A stretch of 64,000 nt of DNA from Armillaria gallica (GCA_037576215.1 JBANDB010000003.1:3348001-3412000); one strand, 5' to 3'; numbered from the stretch's first letter, positions 11,888 to 22,768 are shown. Numbers and translations: made by a program. The notes: generated by a model not told the origin, from the sequence alone.

Positions 11888-12481
11888 CTGTCACTGAGAA
11901 GCTTGAGAAGCTACTGGAAGGGTCAGAGAATATTTCAGTCACAAATGTCACCAGGTATACCAGGCGTCATGTCCCTTTTCTGGTTTCGATTGACATCGTA
12001 CTAGGGGTAGTAGCTTGGTAGTAGCGGTAAGTATTGTCTGTAATCCGAATCTGCCTACGAGCGGATATGTAACGTTAAACACGCAGGGTCCACCTTGCAT
12101 AGGTAACTGGAGTTCGTACCACAATACGGAACAGTCTTTGGACCAAACCGATCGGATTCAGCGTAGCCCCTCTATGGTGTGGCCTCTCAATATCCCTGAA
12201 CAGAGTAAGCACAGAGGTACTGACCGTGAACAGTAGCAGAGTCCAATAATAATTACTCCGTGGTACTGTCGAAGTTCACAAATACGGTCCAGTATCGTCA
12301 AAGTATGAAGACAAAGCACATGAATTACATAGGAAATGTCGGCTCAATTGAAACTCAGTTTGAACTACGATCATTTTCAAGCGAATCAGAGCGAGCCGCG
12401 AGTTGTTTTTTCAACTCCGCTGACAGTAGTAGTCCCGGCTGACCCCTATGAACCTCGCGTTCCTTTCTAGCTATAACACCG

Positions 12482-13990
12482 ATGGATTGGATATACCCAC
12501 ATCGAAAATGCGTTCAAGTCGTTTGCTGGTGGGAGCAAACTCAACTCCACAAGCAAATCATATTTGCCGTTCCTCTGTTACCCTACATCGGCGGGTGCTA
12601 TCCTGTCAATCAGAGGTCCCCGATGCCCGTTGATACTCGAGCGGTTTTCACTGTAGAGATTCTACTCAATATCGCTCGGGGGTCCCTAGGGTGTTTCTAT
12701 ATCCCTCCGGATGTCGTTACTGGTTCAAAATCGCACGAAGATAACATGTTCCGATTCACATTTCACGGTCAACACTCTGAAAGTAATCAAGAACCCGGAC
12801 ATCAAATGTCCACAGAGGAACTCTCGAAGCCGTTGACGGAATTGGTAGGGAAATTACTATGGATCAAGGTCGAGGGGTATTTCATACCGTTACTTCAATA
12901 TGCCCTGTTTACACTTTTATAGGGGCTCGCCACCCACACAGAATCTAATCAATATTCGTATGCAATCGACCATCGAGGATAAGAGCAATGTAAGTCGAAA
13001 TTCTGGCACGTAATAGCCAAGGACGCTAATCTGTTATGTGTCTTTAGCACCCCAGCGATGTAAGATAATCCATCACATTCTCGTCTATCGCAATTGAAGT
13101 CTTGACCTTATAGTGGGCTACCCATATTGAACGAGATTATCCAAATGATATAGCCCGCTGTCCCTTTACGGCATGCCTGTCACCAATCGCCTGCCACATC
13201 ATCGAATGCGGACAGAACGACGAAGCATTCGAAGCACTGGCGAAACTTTCGCATGTTATTCGTGGCATCTGTAGCCCTGGCTCACTCTACACTGGCGAGC
13301 CTGGTTTTTTAGACGTCAGATTTCCCATACCGGCATATATGACTCATAAGCTGGCTTCGTTGCCCTTGGTGGAAGCGCACACGAATGGTATGACACTGGA
13401 AAGACAGTTCCATGAAACCTACAAAAGACACTGGTGGTTGATCTATCAAGGAGTAAGCAATCTTTTCAGTAGGTCATTCAGGGAAACCAATATTGACCTG
13501 CGATCAATAGGAAGCCTTTTGGACTTACAACAAAGCGTGCCCTGTGTTTCAGACGTACGGGTGGGATCCACAAATGCTTCCGCCCGAACGCGATGCCTAC
13601 CGAGGTGAACGAAAACCCCGGAAGATCAGAGACCAAACTTCACGAGCCCAGCTTCAAGATTTGGCAGCGATCATCTCTTTCACCCATTGTTTCGGTACTG
13701 CCAAATATTTCCACATCATAAGAGAGGTGGTGGGTAGGCCGCCGCCGAAAAAGAGAAAGGTAAAGCAGCAGGGCGGGAGCAGGAAGCGTGCCCGTTCAGA
13801 TGATGATAATGACGACGATATAGAGACCGATGACGATACGGGCTCGGAAAGCGACGATGAAGTTCTCTTTGCTCACAAGAATGAGTTGGCGGATGCTGAA
13901 CAGCGTAATATCACAGCGCAAATGATGCTGATATGGCTGGCGAATTGCTGGTCCATCCAGGCTAAGCGGTACGATGAATCACGCCCATGA
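12482..13990 (+). CDS. Unrecognised protein with NLS-like basic cluster and acidic tract (exon model incomplete)
   Basis: Protein-like exons run from about 12482 to 13990: CWWEQTQLHKQIIFAVPLLP, then short exons between donors at about 12990 and 13070, then CPFTACLSPIACHIIECGQN and WWLIYQG, then FQTYGWDPQMLPPERDAYRG. The last exon carries PPPKKRKVKQQGGSRKRARS, a classical-looking bipartite-type nuclear localisation signal, followed at once by an Asp/Glu-rich run of about 30 residues and a helix ending SIQAKRYDESRP. One join (the intron ending at about 12921) is out of phase in my reading, and exons further upstream (GPPCIGNWSSYHNTEQSLDQ at about 12090-12200) may belong to it. I do not recognise a family. 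A nuclear protein is suggested only by the basic and acidic tracts. It may be a decaying gene. Confidence 0.4.
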
Positions 13991-15366
13991 TGTTGTTCAA
14001 CGCCAGAAGATTCCGATGAAAGTAATACAGTGAGTCTACGAAACGTCCGCGCCGCATCGATGGCAAGCATATGGAGCCGTGTATCATAATGATTAGGAAT
14101 GACAAATTGTATCTGCCATTTGCCTGATTTTCCCTTCCGGTTCCTCTGAACATGTCATAGAAACATGACAAAAAGTGCCGCGCGTTGCGGCTTAGCCCTG
14201 CACGAGTGTCATTGAAGTAGCTCGAATTCAGTATGATGATCCGGTTTTCACTTCGACATCTATGCCGCAATCATCCATAAGAAGTAGTCAAGTGTCGGTG
14301 TGCTGGTAGGCCATGGGGGTAAATTCAACGAGGCTGTATGTTGTTCCCGGTGTCGGGCCTCGAACAGATTGGGGCGATAAAATGTATGCCTACGGAGCGG
14401 AACTCCAGGTAAGAGAAGAGCACGAGATAGCAATACGACAGTAGAACATATAGGACATGCAGGGAATTCGCGTCGCCGATGTTCCCGCTTTAGAACATAT
14501 TGTGTCTGATGCGGGGTCGCCTAGAAGAGCTCGAAAATGGACATCCCGGACATTTAAGACCACAATTGATAGTAGGATATCGATCGTCCTTTTCTACACT
14601 AAGCCGGCCTCCGCCGATGTCAGGAACATGTCCACCAACTGCTGTATGGATGTCGACGTCGCGAAGGTGAGCAACGGTTCTTGCTAAGAGAGTAGTTTAA
14701 ATATTAGGCAGGGGTATTCGACTGGAACTAACCCACCTTATGGCCAGGCAAACAAACATGATAGATAGATGATGGAGAGACGATGTCGAATTCTTGGGTC
14801 CACTCTCACCGTATTTTATACAGCCCTGAGGGACGTTAGATATAGCTACGAACCGCTTCGCGTCCGACCAACTCCCTTCCTGTTCGCGTGCCACTGCGGA
14901 AACATAGGACAATCGATATCGGTTGAGGCAAGTGTGAGGGCTTGGTGAGGGCAGTAAAGTTTTGGTTAGAGAAGATGCATGTTCCCACGCCACAGGCGCG
15001 GAGTCATTCGGCCCGCAGTCTTTATTGCGTCTCTGATCTAACTCTGATCTTGACATCTAATTCGCTGGTGCAGCGGCCCCAGGAATTGAATTCCGTGATT
15101 TACATCGATCTCCGCTAGTCAACAAATGATAAACTGACTCTGGTTATCCATCCTGGCCAGTAACATTAAAGGAACGCTGATCAGGTTTGGACTGTTCTCT
15201 TGTCTGCCACGTCTTACTCAGGTCCTCGGTCCACTGTCTCTCTCCTTATTACTGGTTCGCTGGAGATCTCCCTGGCCTCCGTGGTGTTGCCGGATGATGA
15301 CAAGGAACCCGGTTCCAGTATTTATAACAGAACTTTTGTCCTGATGGGCACTGTAACCCGCCCATC
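13991..15366. other. Gene-poor stretch with a short protein-like segment (about 14330-14687, plus strand)
   Basis: A plus-strand segment reads VVPGVGPRTDWGDKMYAYG before a GTAAGA donor at about 14408, then continues after an acceptor near 14453 as MQGIRVADVPALEHIVSDAG and KTTIDSRISIVLFYTKPASA, with another possible donor near 14667. It may be the distal part of the unrecognised gene upstream or a separate remnant. I could not complete it. The remainder up to 15366 contains nothing I can support and holds the promoter of the NTF2-like gene. Confidence 0.25.
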
Positions 15367-15932
15367 ATGGTCGCATATGAACCTCCCGCAACCGCTTCTG
15401 CTGCCCACAAAGCATTTGCCGAGTACATCAACGCCTTCGATGCATTTGACGCCGAGAGGCTCTTCGTCACTTTCGATGATGACGACTTTACGTTTACGCT
15501 CCTGCCGAAAGCGATGGCGGTCCCAGCTATGAACAAGGCCCAGTTCAAGGGCTACTTCTCCGCGTCCGTGCTGCCTGCGTTCGATGGTATGTCTGTGAGT
15601 ATTATTCCATATTCCAAATCGTACCTTGGCCTGACCTGATGGGTTGTTCAGCTGAAAGTATACGAAGTCATCGAAGCGGGGGAGAATACCATCGTTGCAC
15701 ATGTAGGCTCTTATCGACTTTGTGCGACTTGTACTGACATGATGTACAGGCGCAGTCTGACGGCGTCTCCAAACTCGGAACGGAGTGGCACAACGAGTAC
15801 ATCTTCATCTTCAAGTTTGCCGCTCCCAAAGGCGGTGAACTTCCCAAGATCACTTCATATACAGAATATGTGAACAGCGCTATGGTCGCTGGATTTATTG
15901 CAGAGGAGACAAAGAAGAGGGCCTCGCTATGA
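15367..15932 (+). CDS. SnoaL/NTF2-like small protein
   Basis: Three exons with clean GT...AG borders (donors at about 15595 and 15703) encode about 150 residues. It begins MVAYEPPATASAAHKAFAEY and has the helix-rich start of an NTF2-like fold (KAFAEYINAFDAFDAERLFV). Beta strands follow: FTFTLLPKAMAV, then KVYEVIEAGENTIVAHA, and a final part with EWHNEYIFIFKF and ITSYTEYVNSAMVAGFIAEE. The pattern of a cone-shaped barrel with late EYxNS matches SnoaL-like polyketide-cyclase/ester-isomerase relatives that are common as stand-alone proteins in fungi. The substrate is unknown. No signal peptide is visible, so it is probably cytosolic. The gene ends before the convergent MYND gene at 16138. Confidence 0.7.
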
Positions 15933-16137
15933 AGCACCCGTCATTTAGGTGTCGCACTTATCATTCGGTTTTGTTATTAATCTTTACTATGGTACAGTAG
16001 TTGGAAACGTCTTGCATATTCAATGGAGGTCCCTAAATTCATGATTAACTTTCATGACACTGAATCCGGCTCAATATGAACTTATGAAGTAAAAAATGGC
16101 ATTCAGTCAGTATGTACCACGAGATACAATGTCAATA

Positions 16138-16856
16138 TCATCGGGGATCATCGAGACCCATGAAGCCTCTCATCATCGTAGCTATTCCTCCGGCCGTAGG
16201 ATTCTTGGAGCGTGGATCTGGTCCCCTTGGCAGACGCAGACCCATTCGCGTCGCGCTCTGCTCGTGATAGATACTATCCGGGAGAGCTTTCCCCATCCTG
16301 TCGGCCCGTCAGACGAGCCTTTCAAATAAACAGCCAAAGTACTCACTTGCAAAAGTCGCACGTACAAGGTGACGGACCTGTACCATGATGATCGCACCCA
16401 AAAGTCATACTGCCATCCATGCCACAGCACGTCCATCGAAATCCCTGAGGCCAGTACTTGTAAAACTTCCTCTGGTCGCCCCCGTATTCATTTTGGAACT
16501 TGTTCTTCATATACTCCTCCTCTTCCACGACAACGTGCCCCCAGCCTGTGCCTTCCTCAGGGCACTTCCAGGTGATAAGCTCGAGTTTCCCAAAATGCTT
16601 GGAGCCGTCCTGACTAAGCCGATAACGATCGTACCACTTTGCACCCTTTTTGCACTCGGACTTGTGGGTTGGCCAGTCGGAGAGTTGGCATTCGCGGCCT
16701 GGAAGACAAGTAAATGGATGATCAGTTGTAGGATGCGACGCGCCACTCACTGCAGTACATGCGCGCCTTGCAGGAGGAGCATTGCTTGATGTTGGGTGCA
16801 TCGCTTTCATTTTTGTTGCAAACGGCGCAGAATTTCTCGCGGTGAAGTGGGGCCAT
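16138..16856 (-). CDS. MYND zinc-finger protein, copy A
   Basis: Three exons on the minus strand. Exon 1 encodes MAPLHREKFCAVCNKNES and QCSSCKARMYCS. After an intron the finger finishes RECQLSDWPTHKSECKKG, giving the C-x2-C...C-x2-C...C-x3-C...H-x3-C order of a MYND domain. A middle part (KLELITWKCPEEGTGWGHVV, EEEEYMKNKF) follows. Then comes a second Cys/His-rich block, RWTCCGMDGSMTFGCDHHG followed by CTCDFCK, which could bind another metal ion. Removing an intron at TGC-AA|G joins it to a tail MGKALPDSIYHEQS...RLPRGPDPRSKNPTAGG. MYND fingers bind proline-rich partners; no enzyme domain (such as SET) is present. A paralogue lies just upstream at 17039-17753 with the same exon borders. Confidence 0.82.
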
Positions 16857-17038
16857 GGTAGAGAGAGGAGAAGTTAGCGATTGTAGCGAACCGTGGCTAT
16901 TTAGCTGAGGCCCCTGTGGCGCGAAAATAGAAGGCCTTTGTTATGTAAGAGGACGCCGATCATCTCACGGAAGCACACGGGCAAATAGGGCAGAAGCACA
17001 CAATGGTTATCGATCTTCAATTATTCATGAGTGATCAG

Positions 17039-17753
17039 TTATCTTTGTTCATCGAACAACGCCGTAATATCTCTCAGCATGCCCAACATTGGCCCAGTAA
17101 GAGGATTTCTCGAACGAGGATCAGGTCCTCGAGGCAAGGTCAAGCCCATCCTTTCTGCACTCTGCTCAAAGTAAATATTGTCCGGCAAGGGTTCTCCCAT
17201 CCTATGCTTGTACATCAGAGGCACCATATTTGATACATGACGCGCCACTCACTTGCAAAAGTCGCATGTACAAGGCTTGATGCCAGTACCGTGATGGTCG
17301 CACCCCCATGTCATGCTACCATCCATCCCACAGCACCGCCATCGGAACGCCTGGGGCCAATTGTCAAAGAGCTTCTTCAGATCACCTCCAAATTCTTCCG
17401 TAAATTTCTTTTTCATATATTCCTCCTCTTCAACAAAGACATTGCCCCAGCCCGTACCGTCGGTAGGGCATTTCCAAGTGATAAGCTCAAGGTCGCCGAA
17501 ATGCTCCGAGCCATCCTGGCAAAGTCGATGACAGTCATACCATTTTTTGCCCTTGCTGCATTCTCGTTTGTGTGTTGGCCAGTCGGCGCGCTGACAATCG
17601 ATGCCTGATACAAAATGAGCGCCTCGACGCGTGAACGACGGGCAGGGGCACTTACTGCAATATCTGCGCGTTTTGCAGGCTGAGCATTGCTTGATGTCAG
17701 TCCTCCCCTGCAGTTTTCTGGCAGACGGCGCAGGACGGGTTTGAGGACTCCAT
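17039..17753 (-). CDS. MYND zinc-finger protein, copy B (apparent 1-nt frameshift in exon 1)
   Basis: Tandem paralogue of copy A with the same three-exon layout. Exon 1 starts MESSNPSCAVCQKTAGED and then hits a stop. The rest of the finger (IKQCSACKTRRYC) is in another frame, so one base too many or too few lies in the run near 17700-17710 (cctcccctgcag on the plus strand). The remaining exons are intact: QRADWPTHKRECSKG, KLFDNWPQAFRWRCCGMDGS, MTWGCDHHGTG, CTCDFCK, then the tail MGEPLPDNIYFEQSAERMGL. The intron before the tail sits at the same codon as in copy A. Either this is a young pseudogene, a sequence error, or translation begins elsewhere. The intact downstream frame argues that the damage is recent or not real. 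Confidence 0.65.
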
Positions 17754-17911
17754 ACGTTAGAATTAGAGGGGAGGTTTGAAAGACCCTTAATTAAAAAATG
17801 ACGGGAGTGGCACGGGACAGGCGCGTGGCGTTATTGTTGTACCCGGACCGTTGTGTTGATCGAGAGGCTATTATTTATTGTCCAGATGGGGGTGCACCAG
17901 GTCTTGCGAAG

Positions 17912-17919
17912 TATAAAAG
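17912..17919 (+). promoter_or_regulatory. TATA box of the gene at 18018
   Basis: TATAAAAG lies 99 bases upstream of the ATG at 18018, followed by a pyrimidine-rich leader (ctccaactccttctctcc), the usual look of a fungal core promoter. Confidence 0.6.
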
Positions 17920-18017
17920 GTGGCACAACATCCACCGACTTCCTTATCTTTCATAGAGACTTCCCACATCTTTCATCACCTCTCCAACTCCTTCTCTCCA
18001 ATTACTCGTCCTTCAAG

Positions 18018-19230
18018 ATGGAATTCCACTTGCCCATGCTGCCTGCCCATGGCGCACTACTGAACCTACAAAAACTAATTCACTCGGTTAATCCCAAGGC
18101 CAAGGCCAAACCTGCAAGGGAGATACAGAGAACCTTTTCTGCCACCAAGACCACCAAGGTCGCCAAGTACACCGACTCCACCCGACGCGCGGCTTCCTCA
18201 CAACGCAAAGAAAGCCGAGTCGAGGACGCTCGAGCTGCTCTTCGTCGCCGCCGCCATCGCATCAATCTAAACCGAAAGCTACCTGCCGCCAATCCCGATT
18301 TTCAGCTCAAGAACCCCATCCCAAAGAAGATTTTCAAACCGAACGACCATATCGAAAAATGCATCGCGTCTCTGAAATCCAACCACCTCTTCATCTTCGC
18401 GGCCCACAGGAATCAGCAGGCGTTTGACAGAAATTCCAGGCGAAGGGCGATAAGGAAACGCAATGCCGAGATGAACGAACACGACCAGAAGGCGGACGGA
18501 CTGAGGCTAGAACGTGCTTTAGCTGAGGAAAAAAAACGCGAGATTGCAGCGATCGTGGCTCCGGTGGACGAACGCTATAAGCTCATAAAGCAACCCGGAT
18601 ACTTCGATCAGCTCAACGTGGCGCCAGAGCCAGCTCCTCCTCAAGAATCCTCTGTGGGTATATCAAGTCTTGCGATGGGATCGGTACTAATCCAGTTATT
18701 AGCCGAACATCGATTACGCTGCTGTCTTTACCGAAGCCATGAAGCGTTTATCAGGACTCCGGCGCGAGTACCAGGCAGTACTCGGACCAGAAGGCGAAGA
18801 CGACCTCGTTCGTTGGGCACAAACCCAATTCCACATCCTCCAAACTGTGGCAGCGAACAGAGGAGGGTCGCCTGTCGCCGCGATTCAAAGTCAATACGAG
18901 TTCAAATGGAGTCGTCTCATCGGCCAGTCAGACCCGACAACGTCAGAGCCCGTTGGTGGCACTAGGCTTTACACATTTCCCTGGCCGTCCCTCATGTTTG
19001 TGGCCACGGTGGACGATATTACGGAGTTCAGAGTGCGCGAATTTTTCTTAAATCCTGAAGGGCATCTTGCGAACCGCATAGACGTCCTTAACGAGGAGCT
19101 CGTAAAGTGGCATCCAGGCACCCTTTCGAAGGTTCTTCACCTAGTGATCGAGAAAGACAGAGAAAGCATCCAAAAGGGGGCTGAGATAGTCGTGGACGCG
19201 ATAGTGGGCTTGTTGCAGGAGTTTGCTTGA
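18018..19230 (+). CDS. Basic helical protein of unknown function
   Basis: Two exons split by an intron at about 18654-18702 encode about 390 residues. The start at 18018 follows a TATA box and a pyrimidine-rich leader. The first 70 residues are Lys/Ala/Thr-rich (NPKAKAKPAREIQRTFSATK). Next comes a strongly basic helical stretch (DARAALRRRRHRINLNRKLP) and a charged helix (RRRAIRKRNAEMNEHDQKAD, LERALAEEKKREIAAIV). After the intron the protein is less charged: PNIDYAAVFTEAMKRLSGLR, then WSRLIGQSDP and WPSLMFVATVDDITEFRVRE. Basic character suggests RNA or DNA binding or a nuclear place, but this is inference; no named domain is recognised. It faces the PPR gene tail to tail. Confidence 0.6.
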
Positions 19231-19394
19231 TCTTCAAGCCTTTGTCATTCTTTATATCTTCAATCACCTTGTCTGTAAATGCAATTCAAGTATGAATCTC
19301 AGAGGAAATAAGATAAAATTTTCTCTCATACTGCGACCGAACATCGACCGCGCGCCCGACGGGCTACCCTCTCAACGTATGACGAGGAGGCACA

Positions 19395-21235
19395 TCACCG
19401 ACGGTAACCTCCGTCGTCTTGCTCGAACTCCTCAGACTCTGAGTGACCATTCGCTGCGACCAGACTCCGGTTATATATCTGAGAGACTTCCACCTCAAAG
19501 TCTTTGGCTATCGGGTAGCCTTGTTCCTGCATCTCCTTCATGGCAATATCATACCGATAGTCCCCGCGAGATGCACACGTCACCACAATGGCCTCGTACG
19601 TCTCCTGGGTGAGCTTGAAGCCTGCAGCTTTCATTTCCTCCAGGTGGAGGAACGCATCGTCATATACCTCTTGCGTTAGGCAGAGTTCTATCATTTGCCT
19701 GAATGTCGTTGCGTCTGGCGCAATATCCAGCTCTTTCATACCCTCCAGCATGATGGTGCCGAGTTGCAGATGCCGCGCTACTATGCTACCGTCGAGGAGA
19801 GTTCGGAAAGTATCCCGATCGGGAACGACGTTGTAGTCGGAGAAGCTCTTGTACGTGCCAACAGCACGCTGGAGGTCGCCTAGCGCGACTGCGGCTTCGA
19901 TGATAGCGTTCAAAGCAATGACGTCTATGGTGGCTTTTTCTTCTTGTAACTCGTCGAGAATGGGCCAAACTGAATCCAGCGCGTCTACATCTTTTGATAT
20001 TATTTGGGATATCGGGAGGGCCGTCGAAGGTAGGGGAAGGATGTTGTTTGATCGCATGATATTCAGGGAGAGGATAGCTTCTTTGAGACGGTCAGCACGA
20101 CAGAGCGCCTCGACGAGGGGTGCGACGTGGTACTCCCGCCATTGAACTCCGGCAGTCTTTAGAGCACCAAGGACTTCTGTCGCCAAGTCGGACAGACCGT
20201 GTCGAGCTGCTGTTGTGAGCACCGCAAGACAGAGGCCTTCATCAGGGTTAATATTAAATCGTTTGACGACAATGTCCCAACACCGCAATACCCCTTCGTC
20301 CTGTTAACCATGAGTGCCAAGGAAGCCCGGGGAAGCACCATCTTGCTCACCCAAACATCCTCTGCGGAGGCAATCAAACAACTAAGCCATGGCTCAGGCC
20401 CAAGTCTTCGGATGGAATTTGCCTCGAACTCCGTTGCAAGGTCTACTGCTAACCTGCTGTACCCTTGCTCAGCTACGACGATGACGATATCCCGGACTGT
20501 TTGCAGTGATGGCTCAAACCCAGCCAGCTTCATTTCATGCAGAAACTGTAAAGAGATCTCCACGTTTTTACCGGCCGTGAAGAATTGAATAATCAATTGG
20601 TAGGTTTCGCCGTTAGGACGAATGCCTTTTTGAGCCATCAGATCGAGGATAAACCAAACTTGTGTCGTCGTTTTGTCCTTGACGGCCTAGAGATTCCTTG
20701 AGTAAAGACGCTACAGAAGAGACAGCAGCTTACAAAAATAAGGTGATTGAAGGTAGCGACATTAGGTTCGACCCCGCACGACACCATGTCTTCGTATACC
20801 GCAAAAGCATCCAGTGAGTTTGTACCATAAGCCGTCGCCAGTAACAAAGCATTGTAGGTCGTCGCATCTGGGGCGATTCCATTTTTCTTCATGTTCGCCG
20901 CTGCTTCAAAACACGATCGTATGTCGCGCCGTTTGAAAGCGTCATGTATAGCTGTATTACACCGGGCAAGGGTGGTTCCATGTCGAGATTGTTGAAAGGC
21001 CGTATCAGGCTCAAACTTGAAGGGGGCGCTGCGCAGCTCTGTAGATGAAGACGGCTCTGCTGGTTGTATAGCAGTGGAGGCATGTCTCCTGGGACATCCT
21101 GGAAATTTTGTCAGGGTAAAAATATGCGAGAACGTGCATACACATACGGGGTCCGACGACGGAAGTGCACTGAAAACTTTTCTTGAGGAGATAGGAATGG
21201 CCGCGTTTGAGCGACGACCGTGAAGAAGAGAGCAT
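19395..21235 (-). CDS. Pentatricopeptide-repeat protein, probably mitochondrial
   Basis: Four exons. The start at 21235 gives MLSSSRSSLKRGHSYLLKKS, an Arg/Lys/Ser-rich amphipathic leader typical of mitochondrial import. Degenerate 35-residue PPR units follow: NMKKNGIAPDATTYNALLLA, EDMVSCGVEPNVATFNHLIF, LMAQKGIRPNGETYQLIIQF, EMKLAGFEPSLQTVRDIVIV, later EGMKELDIAPDATTFRQMIE and EEMKAAGFKLTQETYEAIVV. Introns: one ends exon 1 at GGACCCC|gtatgt, one follows NHLIF, and a 52-nt intron joins AEDVW to DEGVLRCWDIVVKRF, which removes what otherwise looks like a frameshift. The tail is acidic (ESEEFEQDDGG). PPR proteins bind organellar RNA and act in mitochondrial mRNA stability, processing or translation. 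The gene is divergent from the hydrolase at 21426 over a 190-bp shared promoter. Confidence 0.85.
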
Positions 21236-21425
21236 TGGCGTGCCGGCTCGAGTTGTGTTCTTCGGAGAGGCCGGGAATTTGACCGTAATGCTCATGCCAA
21301 GCAGAGGCAAATAGTCGCGTGGCAAAGCGCGTCGCGATCTTCGGTTGCTCAAATTCCCGGCCCGATCCCGGCACGTGAAAAACAGCACTTGTACTTAACC
21401 AATCGATGACCAACCGGTCTCCTCA
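21236..21425. promoter_or_regulatory. Bidirectional promoter between PPR and hydrolase genes
   Basis: The 190 bases between two divergent ATGs contain a CCAAT box (21399-21403), a CACGTG E-box (21372-21377) and a perfect 13-bp inverted repeat (see separate entry). No TATA box is seen. Such spacing means that both genes must share control elements. Confidence 0.6.
21269..21362. repeat. Perfect 13-bp inverted repeat in the shared promoter
   Basis: GGCCGGGAATTTG at 21269-21281 and its exact reverse complement CAAATTCCCGGCC at 21350-21362 are separated by 68 bases. The pair lies wholly inside the bidirectional promoter, close to the PPR start on one side and to the E-box on the other. It could be two sites for one factor in opposite orientation, or a cruciform or hairpin. 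The function is inferred only. Confidence 0.7.
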
Positions 21426-22768
21426 ATGTCTTCCTTGTCTTCCCAGTCCTACGTGTTCGATCCTAGGCCTACTTACCCCCTTGTATCGACCCTCAAGCGA
21501 TACTGGAAACCCTCCTCGCCATTTCTTGAGGATAACGATGCTCTGACCCTGATATTTGCTCACGGAACCGGATTTCACAAAGAGCAGTGGGAACCTACCA
21601 TTGAGGACTTGTTCTCCTATATAGAAACACGTGATGGTCTTAAAATCCGCGAAGTCTGGTCAATAGACGCGTCCAACCACGGCGACGCTGCTATATTGAA
21701 TGAAGAAGTTCTGCAGTGGGGTTACGAAGAGACATGTACGAGGAAATTAGTACTCCCTCTTTCAAATGACGCAGACGCTGTGTTTTAGTTCGATGGGAAG
21801 AATACGCCCGCAGTATACACGCGCTGTTAGTGGGTTTGGGTACCGGCGTAGACGTGGACTTTACCAGTCGTCGTCTCGTGGGTATCGGGCATTCAATGGG
21901 GGCTGTATCTCTGTAGGAAGCAATATTCTAGTTAGATTCGCTGATTCTGACCGCATAAATCACAGACTTTTATCCTTGACGTTTAATCCTCGCCCGGTGT
22001 TCGAATCTTTGATTCTGGTTGAGCTGATGATCATGAACCAGGAGCAAAGCCGGGGTCCCGGAAGATTCCTCTTAGGCGCCTCCAGCAACCGTAGAGATAC
22101 ATGGCCGTCAAAGGAGGAAGCCTATGTCGTTATGAAAAGCCGAAAAGCGTTGCAGGTGTGGGATGATCGAGTGCTAAGGCTTTTTGTGGTGAGCATAGAC
22201 ATAATGGATTCAACCTTAGTCAACTTATTGGCGAAAGGAACATGGCCTTCGGTCATTACCTACGATGGACTACCCAGACCAGGTCAACGGCGTTACCCTA
22301 AAATGCTCCAGAAAACAGGAGATCGTACGTCCGGATTCATTACCAAGAGTCTTCTGAATACTAGACATATGAGCAGGCCTGTTACCGCGACAGCTTAGGT
22401 TATTCTCGTGCCTATCGCAATATGGCATATTTCGTCAAGCTGCTTCCCATACACCTAATCTACGGTGGTATTGATGACATCTTGTAAGCATTACAGCACT
22501 TCATCCTGGCCTCATCCCTCGTGACACGCCCGCCTCAAGGCTGCCCGAGATTAAAGACGATGTAATCAACAATGCATGCGGAGGCATAGAGAATCTAGCA
22601 TCTGTCTCCCGAGTCGAGGGTGGAGGACATCTGGTGACTGAGTATTTTTGAACTTCATCATCGAGGTATCTCACTATTTCATAGATTGTTCAGATTAACC
22701 CGACTGGTTTAGCGGAGAAGATTTGGACAGCCTTGACATCGAATACTACGGTTCAAGCCAAACTATGA
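21426..22768 (+). CDS. Alpha/beta hydrolase, Lpx1-like, with C-terminal peroxisomal signal
   Basis: Exons joined by short introns encode an alpha/beta-fold hydrolase of about 350 residues. The start reads MSSLSSQSYVFDPRPTYPLV, followed by LTLIFAHGTGFHKEQWEPTI, which holds the HG oxyanion region. The nucleophile elbow is GIGHSMG, with the serine codon at 21893-21895. Later exons read EHGLRSLPTMDYPDQVNGVT, LLPIHLIYGGIDDIL (acid-residue strand) and VSRVEGGGHL (catalytic His). The last exon ends AEKIWTALTSNTTVQAKL; the terminal AKL is an accepted PTS1 variant, so import into peroxisomes is likely. Yeast Lpx1 is a peroxisomal lipase of this type. Related mushroom proteins are often labelled toxin-biosynthesis (Tri7-like) proteins, a label I consider unreliable. 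The substrate is probably an ester or lipid. Confidence 0.78.

Noticed and set aside
5839..15366. Caspase pair plus neighbours as a secondary-metabolite or defence cluster
   Set aside because: No synthase, NLR, transporter or modifying enzyme gene lies next to them; only a tandem duplication can be supported.
20270..20350. Apparent frameshift in the PPR gene
   Set aside because: A 52-nt intron with gtgagc...aacag borders restores the frame (AEDVW to DEGVLRCW), so the gene is intact here.
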